The position numbers were made by a program, and so were the translations under genes. This document shows, in pieces, positions 39,182 through 48,133 of a DNA stretch of 64,000 bases. The notes below the pieces were generated by a model, which saw only the letters and a program-made list of their open reading frames with translations, did no database searches and was not told the DNA's origin. The first letter of the stretch is position 1. The number at the start of each line of letters is the position of its first letter. The stretch is taken from positions 267,001 to 331,000 of the forward strand of contig NZ_CP044990.1 in assembly GCF_009017495.1 (NCBI RefSeq), given 5' to 3'. The stretch is from Deinococcus sp. AJ005 (GTDB lineage: Bacteria; Deinococcota; Deinococci; Deinococcales; Deinococcaceae).

Positions 39182-40825
39182 ATGCTGTTGGGAACAATGT
39201 CAATGCTGGCTCAGACTTATATGCTGTGGCTTAACTGTGCCGGTGCGCTGGCCCTGCTGACCGCTGCCGTGGCATGGCGGCGACGTGAGGTTCCGGGGGC
39301 GTTGGGTCTGTTCGCCTACCTCATGATGGTGGCGTTCTGGACACTGACCTATGCCGCGCACTGGGGCAGCTCTGGATCGCTGTGGCCGCAGGTGTGGCTG
39401 CTGGCCAGCTTTGTGGGGGCGGTCTCCAGCCCAGTGTGTGTGTGGCTGCTGACGCGGCTGCTGACGGCACCGTCCCGCAAGGTCAGGTGGCCGGAATGGA
39501 TGGCGGTGCTGGCGGTCAGCGTGATTACGGTGGCCCTGCTGGTCACGAATGATCCGCTGGGCCTGCTGTTCGGTCCAGTTGCCGGTCTTGGCACGGCCCA
39601 TACCCTGCTAAACGGTGGGCCGTGGTTCACGGTGGCGGTGGTCCACGGGTACTTGTTGATCCTACTCAGCGTCGTGCGCTTGATCCGGGCGCGGCGGGAG
39701 TCGGTGGGGCTGTACCGCCAGCAGGTGAGCTGGGTGTTGCTGGGCCTGACGGTGCCGTGGGCCGGGAGTTTCGTGGGGGTGATGTGGGGACCGGTGTTCC
39801 CCGAACTCGATATCACCCCCATGTCGTTTCTGGTGACTGGAGCGGTTTTTCTGTACGCCGTGCTGGGGCTGCGCCTCTTCGATCTGGTGCCGGTGGCGCG
39901 GCATCTGCTGATCGAGCAACTGCCCGACGGCGTCGTGGTGCTGGACCGGCGACGGCGCGTGCTGGACCTGAACCAGGCTGCACGCCGGATGGTTGGGAAC
40001 AGGGTCCAGTCCCCGCTGGGCCTGCCGGCAGCCGAGGTGTTTGGGCACTGGAGCGCGGCGCTGCACGACCTGCGTGACCTGGGCGATCAACAGCTTCGGC
40101 TGGCGCTGCCTGGGGGCCGTCATCTGGAAGTGCGGGTGTCCAGCCTGAGAGACGATCAGCAGGTGGTTCAGGGCCACATGGTGGTGTGGCGCGACGTCAC
40201 CGAGCAGCAGCGGGCCGAGGCCCGGATTCAGGCTGCCCACGAGGAACTTCAGCAACGCTTCCATGAAATCCAGCGCCTCCAGGTGCAACTCAGGGAGCAG
40301 AGTCTGCGTGATCCCCTGACCGGGCTGCACAACCGCCGCTATCTCCAGAAACAACTGGCCCTGCTGGAGACTGACACGGGGGCGGTCTACAGCGTCCTGA
40401 TCTTCGACATTGACCACTTCAAAGTCACGAACGATACTTACGGGCATGGGGGCGGGGACCGGGCTTTGCAGGAGGTAGCCGCCCTGCTGCAACGGCGTTT
40501 CCAGGACCAGCACACCCTGTGTCGTTACGGCGGGGAGGAATTCGTGATGGTGCTGACCGGGCCACCAGCCGCCCAGGTTCAGTCGGTGGCCGAGACTATC
40601 CGGCGCGACATTGAGGGCTTCGACATTTACTATGACGGGCAGAGTTTGCGAATCACGGCGTCGTTCGGGGTGGCGACTGCGGCGGAACACGGCCCCGCTC
40701 CCGAGCAGGTGCTGCTGGCCGCCGACCGCGCCCTGTATCTGGCCAAGAACCAGGGCCGCAACCGGGTCTGCATGTCCCCGCCCGGCCCCTGGCTCACGCA
40801 GATGGGCATGGGTGCCCTGGACTGA
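39182..40825 (+). CDS. 7TM-sensor / PAS / GGDEF diguanylate cyclase
   Basis: This 547-residue protein has seven hydrophobic helices (residues about 8-230) of the histidine-kinase N-terminal 7TM type, a PAS-like domain (about 245-345, LLIEQLPDGVVVLDRRRRVLDLNQAARRM), and a coiled linker (350-380). The GGDEF domain (380-540) has DPLTGLHNRRYL, FDIDHFKVTNDTYGHGGGD and CRYGGEEFVMVL. It should make c-di-GMP in response to a membrane or ligand signal. The start may be ATG 39197 instead of 39182, because a TATGCT hexamer spans 39181-39186. Confidence 0.85.
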   Translation: MLLGTMSMLAQTYMLWLNCAGALALLTAAVAWRRREVPGALGLFAYLMMVAFWTLTYAAHWGSSGSLWPQVWLLASFVGAVSSPVCVWLLTRLLTAPSRKVRWPEWMAVLAVSVITVALLVTNDPLGLLFGPVAGLGTAHTLLNGGPWFTVAVVHGYLLILLSVVRLIRARRESVGLYRQQVSWVLLGLTVPWAGSFVGVMWGPVFPELDITPMSFLVTGAVFLYAVLGLRLFDLVPVARHLLIEQLPDGVVVLDRRRRVLDLNQAARRMVGNRVQSPLGLPAAEVFGHWSAALHDLRDLGDQQLRLALPGGRHLEVRVSSLRDDQQVVQGHMVVWRDVTEQQRAEARIQAAHEELQQRFHEIQRLQVQLREQSLRDPLTGLHNRRYLQKQLALLETDTGAVYSVLIFDIDHFKVTNDTYGHGGGDRALQEVAALLQRRFQDQHTLCRYGGEEFVMVLTGPPAAQVQSVAETIRRDIEGFDIYYDGQSLRITASFGVATAAEHGPAPEQVLLAADRALYLAKNQGRNRVCMSPPGPWLTQMGMGALD

Positions 40826-40895
40826 TCTCCTGGCCGCGACACCTGAGCGGAGCCGCCTGTCCGATGGTGACGAGGCAGGCTGCTGGCCGGAAAAT

Positions 40896-41462
40896 TTACA
40901 GTCGCCCCACTGCCCCCGTTAGATTCCACCGCGCCTGCGCTTCCAGCCCAGCAAACTCCGGCGTCGTGTAAATGCGCTCGCGGTTCAGAAAGCCGCGCAA
41001 TACCTTCTTGCGGCCCATGCGGTACAGCAGCGCGGGAACATGGGCGTATTCCTGCCTGATGGCGGCATCATAGGCGGCAAAGTCAGCGGCGGATGCGCCC
41101 AGAATCGCCAGATCAGCGTCCACCAGCAAAGCCTCGGCACGGGTCGCGGGCGGTGCAGCATGTTTCGTTGCCAGAATCAGCGCGTGAATTTCTTTCCGCA
41201 GGTCTGCCGAAGCTTTCTGAGACGCCAGCCAGCCGTCAAACGTTGAAGCGCTGCGTTCCTCGTTGTTGCCTGCCCTGGCGTCGTAGATCAGATCGTGGCC
41301 CCACACCGCCAGGGCCAGTGCCGGAGTCAGCACGCCGCGCGATTCCAGTGCGTCCAGCATGGTGCGGACGTGGGCGGCGTTGTGGTAGGCGCGCCCGGCC
41401 TCCAGATAATGAGGAAGGGCGAACGCCTCGGCCTTCGCCAGCAGTTCGCCCTCCACACTCAC
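40896..41462 (-). CDS. HD-superfamily metal-dependent phosphohydrolase
   Basis: This protein of about 188 residues belongs to the COG4339 group of HD hydrolases, with HYLEAGRAYHNAAHVRTML near residues 17-35 and the WGHDLIYDARAGNNEERSA metal site. A DADLAILGAS aspartate follows. The natural substrate of this group is not settled (nucleotides or polyphosphorylated compounds). GTG 41462 is preferred because it overlaps the previous stop (GTGA); a TTG at 41471 would add three residues. Confidence 0.8.
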   Translation of the reverse strand: MSVEGELLAKAEAFALPHYLEAGRAYHNAAHVRTMLDALESRGVLTPALALAVWGHDLIYDARAGNNEERSASTFDGWLASQKASADLRKEIHALILATKHAAPPATRAEALLVDADLAILGASAADFAAYDAAIRQEYAHVPALLYRMGRKKVLRGFLNRERIYTTPEFAGLEAQARWNLTGAVGRL

Positions 41463-42094
41463 TTCTTGCAAGTCAGGTCTACACGGAAGCTGGGATCGGG
41501 CACGCTGAAACTGGCCTTGACGTAATCGTCTTTTTCCTTTGCCACATCTATCAGGAACTTCTGCGGGGCGTAGGCGGTCACAGCGGCCTTGTCCATCCTG
41601 GTTTCCGGAAAAATCTGGAATTCATAGACGGCTCCCGTCCCCTGGGGCATGGCCGCGTAAGTCTTGTCCTGCCAGCCCTTGCGCCAGCTCTTGGCCCAAC
41701 TGTTGCCGTCGGGGAAGGTGAGGTTGACCGCGCCGTTGTAGACAACGCCAGCGTCATCGAGTTTCAGGGTCTGTGTTGCGCCGTTCTTGATCTCGATGGT
41801 CACGCCCCAGCCGTCCCCATAATCCTCGTCCTTGACGGTCTGCACTTTGGTCACGCGCATGCGCCAGATGCCGTTGAACAGCCACTCGTTGATGCAGCCG
41901 CTGACGCTGGCCTTGGCGTTCGCGCCGCCCTGGGCGGTCAGGGCCGTCTTCAGATCGGCCAGCTTGACATACGTGACGCCGCCGATCACCACCGTGTTCA
42001 CCGTGACGGGTTGTCCGCTCGTGGAGAGCGTGACAGGCGCGGCGACAGCACTTCCGAGAGCCAGACAGAGGACAATTCCCAAACCCTGTTTCAT
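41459..42094 (-). CDS. Secreted protein of unknown function
   Basis: This 211-residue protein has a signal peptide (MKQGLGIVLCLALGSAVAA). The first mature segment (VTVNTVVIGGVTYVKLADLKTALTA) resembles the small copper-amine-oxidase-N/stalk repeat found on exported proteins. The remaining 140 residues look like an all-beta domain rich in aromatic residues; no catalytic motif is visible. A good GGAG precedes the ATG on the minus strand, and TACAAT at 42221-42226 is a possible -10 with a leader of over 100 nt. Confidence 0.7.
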   Translation of the reverse strand: MKQGLGIVLCLALGSAVAAPVTLSTSGQPVTVNTVVIGGVTYVKLADLKTALTAQGGANAKASVSGCINEWLFNGIWRMRVTKVQTVKDEDYGDGWGVTIEIKNGATQTLKLDDAGVVYNGAVNLTFPDGNSWAKSWRKGWQDKTYAAMPQGTGAVYEFQIFPETRMDKAAVTAYAPQKFLIDVAKEKDDYVKASFSVPDPSFRVDLTCKK

Positions 42095-42256
42095 AAATGT
42101 CTCCTTGCTTCCAGCGGGAAGCCCAGCACGGAAAGGTCAAGCTGAAAACTGGAAAGGACAGTCTGGAGCGAGAAAACAAGGGTTCGGGGGGGCTGTCCTG
42201 CAAGGCACGCCTGCGCCCGTATTGTACGCCTCAATGAAGGTCAGATGAGCATTGTT

Positions 42257-43165
42257 TTAGCCGTAGCGGGCGGCCAGCGCTGCCCCGATCACGCCCGCGT
42301 CCGGCCCAAGCTGCGCGCGGCGGATGGTGACGGGCGCAAATCCCTTGGCATATTCGTCGGCGGCGGCCTGAACGCCATGAAAGAAATAATCGCCCACGCT
42401 GGCGACGCCGCCGCCGATCACGAAGACTTCGGGATCTATCACCTTTTGCAGGTCCGCCAGCGCCACGCCGATGTGCTTCATGGCCTGCGCCACCACCCGC
42501 CGCGCGCCGGGGTGACCCTGCTGCGCCAGCGTGAACGCCTCGGAGGTGGTCACGTCGCGGTTCAGGGCGTAACTGGCGTCGCGGGCAATGGCGGTGCCGC
42601 TGGCCACAGCTTCCAGCGCACCGTCCAGCCCCGCGCCGCTGACCGGGCCGCCGGGCATCACCGTGATGTGCCCCAGTTCCCCCGCCACGCCATGCCGTCC
42701 GCGCCAGATGCGCCCATTCAGGACGATGCCCGCGCCGATGCCAGTGCTGACGGTCACGTAAATGCTGCTCTCGGTACCGCGCGCCGCGCCCAGGTAGGCT
42801 TCGGCCAGGGCGGCGGCCTTGGCGTCGTTTTCCAGCACGATCCGCTGAGACAGGCGTTCCAGCAGGCCGTCCACCATCGGTACGTCATTGAAGCCGTAGA
42901 TGTTAGGAGCAAATTTGACGCGGGTGCGGTCACTGTTCAGCGGCCCCGGAATCCCCACGCCGATCAGGCGGGCGTCCGGGTGTTTGGCCTGGAGATCACG
43001 AATCTGCGCGGCGATGGCGTCCAGCACCGCCTCCCAGCCGGTTTCGGGGGTGGGCTGGACGTGGCGGTCCTGTAATTCATCGCCGCGCAGCACGCCGGTA
43101 GCGATCTTGGTGCCGCCGACATCCACGCCGATGCTGACTTGTTCGGGCAGGGGAAAAGTGGTCAT
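42257..43165 (-). CDS. ROK-family glucokinase, zinc cysteines missing
   Basis: This 302-residue sugar kinase has the ATP motif GVDVGGTKIATGV (13-25), the catalytic END (112-114) and GELGH (162-166). The cysteine cluster that binds structural zinc in most ROK proteins (C-x-C-G-x2-G-C) is absent; residues 171-186 read PGGPVSGAGLDGALEA. The sugar-binding E and H are kept, so glucose phosphorylation is likely. The start has GGAG about 8 nt upstream. The gene for the substrate or a regulator is not next to it. Confidence 0.88.
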   Translation of the reverse strand: MTTFPLPEQVSIGVDVGGTKIATGVLRGDELQDRHVQPTPETGWEAVLDAIAAQIRDLQAKHPDARLIGVGIPGPLNSDRTRVKFAPNIYGFNDVPMVDGLLERLSQRIVLENDAKAAALAEAYLGAARGTESSIYVTVSTGIGAGIVLNGRIWRGRHGVAGELGHITVMPGGPVSGAGLDGALEAVASGTAIARDASYALNRDVTTSEAFTLAQQGHPGARRVVAQAMKHIGVALADLQKVIDPEVFVIGGGVASVGDYFFHGVQAAADEYAKGFAPVTIRRAQLGPDAGVIGAALAARYG

Positions 43166-43218
43166 GGGAACTCCTGGAAGGGGGAAGGGAAGGGGACGGG
43201 GCGGATTATCGGTCCACT

Positions 43219-43521
43219 CTAGCCCGCCCCATCTCCCGATTCTTCTGGATCGAAGCCCAGCAGTTCCAGCGCCTCGGCCAGTTGCACCTGCGGTACGTAC
43301 AGCCCCACGTCGCCCATATAGCCGCCGGTCTCGATCTCGATCACCGGGGAACCCATCGCCCACTGAAACGGCGTGCGGACCACGGTGACCACGCCGCCGT
43401 CCGCCAGCGTGCGCCGCCAGCCCTCGGCCAGCAGGCGCGGCAGGGTGTCCAGCCGCACCCACGGATCGCCCTGATACAGCACGCGGTCATCGTACTGGTT
43501 GTTGCGCGAGGGACCGCTCAT
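43219..43521 (-). CDS. Small protein of unknown function
   Basis: This 100-residue protein starts at ATG 43521, overlapping the thioesterase stop (ATGA). It has a mixed alpha/beta content (GDPWVRLDTLPRLLAEGWRRTL, GGVVTVVRTPFQWAMGSPVIEIE). The longer open frame to 43689 lies inside the thioesterase gene and is a shadow. I recognise no family. Confidence 0.65.
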   Translation of the reverse strand: MSGPSRNNQYDDRVLYQGDPWVRLDTLPRLLAEGWRRTLADGGVVTVVRTPFQWAMGSPVIEIETGGYMGDVGLYVPQVQLAEALELLGFDPEESGDGAG

Positions 43522-43997
43522 GGGGTTTTTTCCGGTGCAACGTCCAGGCGGGCCAGCAGCGGTTTGACCAGTTCGTGAAAGCGTTCGGGCAGGGCTTCTG
43601 GGATGTGATCGGCGTTTACGCGCACCTGCACCGAGCGGGCAAAGGCGCAGGGCACGTTGTCGGCCACGAAGCGGGCGGCCACCGTCCAACTGCTGCGGCC
43701 CACCCGCTCCACCAGCGACTCGATGAACACGGTCTGCCCCAGCCGGATTTCATGCACGTAATCCAGTTCCAGGCGGGCCAGCATGGAGTGGTCATCGTCG
43801 CCCTGGATGCCCGTTGCCGCCGACATGTCCATGCGCGCCACCTCCAGAAACTCGGCGTAACGCGCGTTGTTCACATGGCCCATCGCGTCCACGTCGGCAA
43901 AACGGAGCTGGATGCTGGTGCGGTGGGCGTCATGCCAGTTCAGGGCCGGAATGCGGCTGGCAGACGGGGCCGGGGCCGGAGAGGCTGGGGCAGTCAT
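43518..43997 (-). CDS. Acyl-CoA thioesterase, 4HBT/YbgC-like
   Basis: This 159-residue hot-dog-fold thioesterase has the signature DVDAMGHVNNARYAEFLEVARM near residues 34-55, whose D/N residues form the active site. It should hydrolyse short or aromatic acyl-CoAs. TAGACT (44005-44010) lies 7 nt before ATG 43997 and no Shine-Dalgarno is visible, so it is probably leaderless. It is coupled to the small gene downstream. Confidence 0.88.
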   Translation of the reverse strand: MTAPASPAPAPSASRIPALNWHDAHRTSIQLRFADVDAMGHVNNARYAEFLEVARMDMSAATGIQGDDDHSMLARLELDYVHEIRLGQTVFIESLVERVGRSSWTVAARFVADNVPCAFARSVQVRVNADHIPEALPERFHELVKPLLARLDVAPEKTP

Positions 43998-44099
43998 GCT
44001 TCCCAGTCTAGCGGTCCGCGTGGACGCCTTCCGCCGCCCGCCTTCTGGACGTCGGCATTTCAGAACAGATCTCAGAAGTGAACGCTATGCTGGGGCCGC

Positions 44100-44504
44100 A
44101 TGACCGACGCGCCGCCCCCCCCACTTCCATCCCCACCGCCACTACAGCGCCGGGCGTGGTGGCGGCAACTCAGTTCCCGGCGGCTGGCTCGCCTGCCCCT
44201 GACCATGATCCTGACCAGCCTATTGGCGGGCCTGGGCATTGTGCAGCTCAGCTTCCAACTGATCAACACCGGTTACCGCAGCGTCTCGTGGACCCGCCAG
44301 ACCCAGGAGGCCCAGGCCAATATCCGTGGCCTGGAACGCGACGTGCAGGTGTTGCAGGACGCCGAGACCAACGCCAACACCCCCGGTTACCTGCGGGAAC
44401 TCGCCCGCTGTCAGGGCTTCGTGGGTGTTGGTGAGCGCATCGTCGTCAGCCCGGAAGCCCCCGAAAGCCCCGGCGAGAACTGCAAGGTCTTGCGGCTGCC
44501 GTAA
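44100..44504 (+). CDS. FtsB/DivIC-like septum protein
   Basis: This 134-residue protein has a Pro-rich cytoplasmic N-terminus (PPPPLPSPPP, residues 5-14), a single membrane helix (LTMILTSLLAGLGIVQLSFQL, about 34-54), and a coiled coil (RQTQEAQANIRGLERDVQVLQDAE). The final LRELARCQGFVGVGERIVV matches the LARxxLGxVxxGE box of FtsB/DivIC. Such proteins bridge FtsL/FtsQ in the divisome. TATGCT (44086-44091) 8 nt before the ATG suggests leaderless translation. Confidence 0.72.
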   Translation: MTDAPPPPLPSPPPLQRRAWWRQLSSRRLARLPLTMILTSLLAGLGIVQLSFQLINTGYRSVSWTRQTQEAQANIRGLERDVQVLQDAETNANTPGYLRELARCQGFVGVGERIVVSPEAPESPGENCKVLRLP

Positions 44505-44543
44505 GGGTGGGCGGGGGAAGAGAGCGGAAGCGTTGGTCACATG

Positions 44544-44598
44544 CCCCCTCACCCCCCGCCGCTACGCGGCTCCACCCTCTCCCGCAAGGGGAGAGGGG
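44544..44598. repeat. Intergenic palindromic repeat, copy 2
   Basis: A 55-nt C-rich element begins CCCCCTCACCC and ends in a strong CCCTCTCCC-GCAA-GGGGAGAGGGG hairpin. It matches the element at 29669-29725 in order and in position between convergent genes. Confidence 0.65.
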
Positions 44599-44621
44599 AT
44601 AAGAGATCCTGTTGCCGCCGC

Positions 44622-45938
44622 CTAAAACACCCGGTCCAGAATCAGCTTTTCCGCCTCTGGTGCGCTGTCTGCGATACTCAGTCCCTCGGTCAGCAGGCGC
44701 TGGGCCACGTCTAGGCCGCGTCCATCCCGGTGATACAGGCGCAGCACCACGTCGCCTGCCGTCACCGCCTCGCCCGGCTTGCGCACCAGTTCCACGCCGA
44801 CGCCGTGGTCGATGGCCTCGCCCTTGCGTTCGCGTCCGCCGCCCAGGGCCAGCACGGCGCGGCCCACGCTCAGGGCATCGATGCGCTCCACGAATCCGGC
44901 ACTGGGCGCGGTGATCTCGGCGCGTCCGGGGGCCACATCCAGCAGGCTGGGATCGTCCACCAGCACCGGATTGCCGCCCTGCGCTTCCACGAAGGTGCGG
45001 AACTTCGCCAGCGCCGAGCCGTCGTGCAGGGTGGCGCGGGCGCGGGCTTCAGCCGCTGTTTCGTCCTCACCGTAAGCGGCCAGCGCTTCCACGGCCAGGG
45101 CCACGCACAACTCGGTCAGGTCTTCCGGCCCCTCACCGCGCAGGGTCGCCAGCGCTTCCTGCACCTCCAGGCTGTTGCCCGCCAGATGGCCCAGTGGGGT
45201 GTCCATGTCGGTCAATACGGCGCGCACCTGCCGCCCCGCATGGGTGCCAATGTCCACCATCGCGCGGGCCAGCGCACGCCCGTCGTCCAGGGTTTTCATG
45301 AACGCGCCCGCGCCCACCTTCACGTCCAGCACCACCGTATGCGCCCCGGAGGCCAGTTTCTTGCTCATGATGCTGCTGGCGATCAGCGGCAGGCAGTCCA
45401 CCGTGGCCGTCACGTCGCGCAGGGCGTACAGCTTGCCGTCAGCAGGGGCCAGATCCCTGCTCTGCCCCACCAGTGCCAGCCCGATGTCGTGCGCCTGCGC
45501 GATAAACCGCTCCTCGGACAGTTCGGAGGTCCAGCCGGGAAAGCTCTCGAGCTTGTCGATGGTGCCGCCCGTGTGCGCCAGCCCGCGCCCGCTCATCTTG
45601 GCCACCGTCAGGCCCAGCGCCGCCAGCATGGAGGTCAGGATCAGGCTGGTCTTGTCGCCCACGCCCCCGGTGCTGTGCTTGTCCACGGTGCGCGGCAGGT
45701 CTCCCAGGTCCATCTGGTCTCCGCTCTCGGCCATCACCAGCGTCAGGTCTGCCGTTTCCTGCGTGGTCATGCCTTTCAGGTACACCGCCATCAGCCACGC
45801 GCTGATCTGATAGTCGGGCACCTCGCCGCGCGTGTAGCCGCCGATCAGGGCTTGTAGTTCGGCGTGGGAATGCTGGCCGCCGTCGCGTTTCTTGCGGATC
45901 AGGTCTGGAGTGTTAAAAGAGTCAGAGGAGGAAGTCAT
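44622..45938 (-). CDS. deoA: Thymidine/pyrimidine-nucleoside phosphorylase
   Basis: This 438-residue enzyme cleaves thymidine (or uridine) with phosphate to the base and deoxyribose-1-phosphate. The phosphate-binding signature [15 protein letters not shown] (about 82-96) and [18 protein letters not shown] are perfect. The closing PYNP C-terminal domain ([25 protein letters not shown]) is present. TACACT (45944-45949) lies 5 nt before ATG 45938, so it is probably leaderless. It is alone on its strand, with the toxin-antitoxin genes upstream. Confidence 0.95.
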   Translation of the reverse strand: MTSSSDSFNTPDLIRKKRDGGQHSHAELQALIGGYTRGEVPDYQISAWLMAVYLKGMTTQETADLTLVMAESGDQMDLGDLPRTVDKHSTGGVGDKTSLILTSMLAALGLTVAKMSGRGLAHTGGTIDKLESFPGWTSELSEERFIAQAHDIGLALVGQSRDLAPADGKLYALRDVTATVDCLPLIASSIMSKKLASGAHTVVLDVKVGAGAFMKTLDDGRALARAMVDIGTHAGRQVRAVLTDMDTPLGHLAGNSLEVQEALATLRGEGPEDLTELCVALAVEALAAYGEDETAAEARARATLHDGSALAKFRTFVEAQGGNPVLVDDPSLLDVAPGRAEITAPSAGFVERIDALSVGRAVLALGGGRERKGEAIDHGVGVELVRKPGEAVTAGDVVLRLYHRDGRGLDVAQRLLTEGLSIADSAPEAEKLILDRVF

Positions 45939-45954
45939 GGGGCAGTGTACGAGA

Positions 45955-46305
45955 TCACTTCAAGGCGAAGACCAATTTCAAGCCCATATCCAGCAAATCC
46001 AGGCTGATTCTATTGAGCTGCCCCCGACACCGCTCCAGACGCGTCTTGTCCACCACCAACACCTGAGAGACGTTCAGAACGCTGTCCTGGGCCAGCCCGT
46101 TGTGTTCGTCCGCCAGCAGCAACACATTGCCCGGCGCAGCCTGAAGCCGGATATTGGACGTCAACACGGCCACAAGGACAGTCTGGATGGCGCTGGCATT
46201 AAAGTCATCGGCAGAAACCACAACGACGGGTCCATGCCCGTATGCCTCCGCATTCTGGCGCTGGGTCAGCGGATACTCAATATCCCAGACCTCGCCGCGC
46301 TTCAC
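45955..46305 (-). CDS. MazF/PemK-type toxin
   Basis: This 116-residue protein has the PemK/MazF-fold: [15 protein letters not shown] (RG at the active site), then [12 protein letters not shown], and a later [30 protein letters not shown] in which the S/T and R/K of the ribonuclease site are present. The expected action is cleavage of mRNA at short sequences. It overlaps the antitoxin by 4 nt and lies downstream of it, the usual arrangement. Confidence 0.85.
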   Translation of the reverse strand: MKRGEVWDIEYPLTQRQNAEAYGHGPVVVVSADDFNASAIQTVLVAVLTSNIRLQAAPGNVLLLADEHNGLAQDSVLNVSQVLVVDKTRLERCRGQLNRISLDLLDMGLKLVFALK

Positions 46306-46541
46306 TCTGCGTTCTGCCGTCGCAGCGCCTCAAAACCCAGTTCTGCCAGGGCGGGTGAAAGGCTGCTGTCCTCATTGGCATAAACAGCGTTGAGCTGGGC
46401 CGTTACCGTCTGCCCCTCGTTGCGTTCCAGAAATTCTTCAAGCGCACGGGCATACAGCTCACTTCTGGAAAGCCGCTGCCCCTGTGCGAATTGTTCAGCC
46501 CGCCGGTACAGGGCGTCTGCCAGAGAAATAGCCGTTTTCAT
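46302..46541 (-). CDS. Antitoxin (ribbon-helix-helix type)
   Basis: This 79-residue protein begins with a RHH-like segment (TAISLADALYRRAEQFAQGQRLSRSELYARALEEFL) and has a disordered C-terminal tail (YANEDSSLSPALAEL) that should wrap the toxin. It would bind the palindrome just upstream and repress the pair. TATACT (46547-46552) lies 5 nt before the ATG, giving a leaderless message overlapped by the operator. Confidence 0.85.
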   Translation of the reverse strand: MKTAISLADALYRRAEQFAQGQRLSRSELYARALEEFLERNEGQTVTAQLNAVYANEDSSLSPALAELGFEALRRQNAE

Positions 46542-46547
46542 AGCTTA

Positions 46548-46565
46548 GTATAACATTGGTTATAC
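46548..46565 (-). promoter_or_regulatory. Toxin-antitoxin operator
   Basis: GTATAAC (46548-46554) and GTTATAC (46559-46565) form a perfect inverted repeat with a 4-nt ATTG spacer. It starts 7 nt from the antitoxin ATG and includes its TATACT -10 hexamer, so binding would block transcription directly. RHH antitoxins autoregulate by such sites. Confidence 0.75.
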
Positions 46566-47525
46566 CGGTTCGGTTTTTTCACCGTTCACTGCCCTGCACC
46601 GTGCCCCCAGCCGCTGGAAGACGTCCAGCAACTCTGGCGGCCCGTCCACCCGGAAATCGCAGTCCAGGCCCAGCAGAAAGGTGGCGAAGCTGCCCAGGTC
46701 GCCACGCGTGCAGCGCAGCCGGGTGCCGCCCGCCTCCGCGCTGATCTGGGTAAACCACACCGAGACGCGGCCCCGCAGTTCTTCGGGCGGGGTGTCCAGC
46801 CACACGCTGACCTGGGCGGTGGGGGTCTCTGCTGGGAGGGTAGAACGCAGGTAGGCCAGCGCATCGAATTCGGGCAGCGCGGTAAACGTAACGTCCAGCA
46901 CGCACAGGTCGGCCATGCGGTCCAGTCGGAAGGAGCGCAAGGCGTCCCGCAGGTGGCAGCGGCCCACCGCGTACCAGCGTCCATCCAGATGCAGCGCGCG
47001 GTATACATCTACCCGGCGCGTCAGGGCGCTGGACTGCGGCGAGGCGTAACGGAATTCCACGGTCTGCGCGGCGTGGACAGCCCCCAGCAAATCAGACAGC
47101 AGCGCTACGTCCGTGGACACCACCCACGGCGAGGAGTCCAGTTGCACCGCACCTTCTAGCGCCTCCACTGTCTTGCGCAGGGCGTGAGGCAGGGTGCGGG
47201 CCAGCTTGGCTCCCGCCGCGTGTGCTGCCGGGGCCAGTGCGCCTAGCCCCAGCAGGTGCAGCGCCCGCAGCCCCAGCGCCAGACTCAGGGCTTCCTCGCC
47301 CGTGAACATCAGCGGCGGCAGCCGGAAGCCGGGTCTCAGGCAGTACGCCCCGCCCACGCCGCGCTTCCCCTCCACTGGAATGCCCAGGTCTTGCAGCCGG
47401 GCAATGTAGCGCTGTACCGTGCGCGGGCTGACCTCCAGCACGCGGGCCAGTTCCGCGCCGGTCACGCTTTCGCGGGCCTGGAGCAGTTCCAGCACGGTCA
47501 GCACCCGCATCGAGGGGTCATACAT
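46560..47525 (-). CDS. WYL-domain transcriptional regulator
   Basis: This 321-residue regulator has an N-terminal winged helix (SMRVLTVLELLQARESVTGAELARVLEVSPRTVQRYIARLQDLG, about 5-48) and a C-terminal WYL domain (LDGRWYAVGRCHLRDALRSFRLDRMADL, about 180-210) that binds a nucleotide or ligand. ATG 47525 (MYDPS) is chosen rather than the upstream ATG at 47543; both lie close to a weak AGGG. It is divergent from the DinB gene cluster starting at 47597, which it may control. Its end overlaps the antitoxin operator region. Confidence 0.87.
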   Translation of the reverse strand: MYDPSMRVLTVLELLQARESVTGAELARVLEVSPRTVQRYIARLQDLGIPVEGKRGVGGAYCLRPGFRLPPLMFTGEEALSLALGLRALHLLGLGALAPAAHAAGAKLARTLPHALRKTVEALEGAVQLDSSPWVVSTDVALLSDLLGAVHAAQTVEFRYASPQSSALTRRVDVYRALHLDGRWYAVGRCHLRDALRSFRLDRMADLCVLDVTFTALPEFDALAYLRSTLPAETPTAQVSVWLDTPPEELRGRVSVWFTQISAEAGGTRLRCTRGDLGSFATFLLGLDCDFRVDGPPELLDVFQRLGARCRAVNGEKTEPV

Positions 47526-47596
47526 CCCTGTATCCTGCCACACAAACAGGACAGATCCTGACGGGAATCTGGGTTACGCTGTGGGCGGAGGTCAAG

Positions 47597-48112
47597 ATGA
47601 CGAATACGCCCGCAGGAGAAGTATCTGATGGAGCAGCCCAGCCGGTGATCCTCTCGCCCGCCCAGTTTCTGGAGTACTGGCAGGGCAACCGCCGATTGAC
47701 CCGCCGCGTGACCCTGGCATTCCCCGAAGACCAGCTTTTCGAGTTTTCCATCGGTGGGATGCGTCCCTTTGGCGTCCTGGCCTGGGAAATCCATCAGGTC
47801 AGCGAACTGACCCTCACAGGTTTGCTGACGGGCGAGTGGCCCATGCCGGAGTGGCGAAACGGCGTCTCGCAGGACCGTGCCGAACTTCTCGATGCCTGGG
47901 ACGAACTGACGGCCCGTATCGAAACGGAGATGCCGAAGGTGGATCCGGCGTTCTTCCCGCGCCTGCATACGCTGCCCTGGGGAGAGATGAGTGGCTGGGC
48001 GGCAGCGATCTACAACATCGACAACGAGATTCATCACCGGGGTCAGGGCTACGTGTATCTGCGGGCGCTGGGCATCGAGCCGCCTGCCTTTCCCGCATAC
48101 ATGGGGCCATGA
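47597..48112 (+). CDS. DinB-family protein
   Basis: This 171-residue four-helix bundle has the DinB ligand histidines: IHQVSELTLTGL and NEIHHRGQGYVYLRALGI. A Trp-rich end precedes the second site. It may be a thiol-dependent enzyme. GGAGG lies about 7 nt before the ATG, and TACGCT (47575-47580) is a likely -10 giving a short leader. It is divergent from the WYL regulator. Confidence 0.82.
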   Translation: MTNTPAGEVSDGAAQPVILSPAQFLEYWQGNRRLTRRVTLAFPEDQLFEFSIGGMRPFGVLAWEIHQVSELTLTGLLTGEWPMPEWRNGVSQDRAELLDAWDELTARIETEMPKVDPAFFPRLHTLPWGEMSGWAAAIYNIDNEIHHRGQGYVYLRALGIEPPAFPAYMGP

Positions 48113-48133
48113 ACGCGGCCAGAGGGGCAGAGC

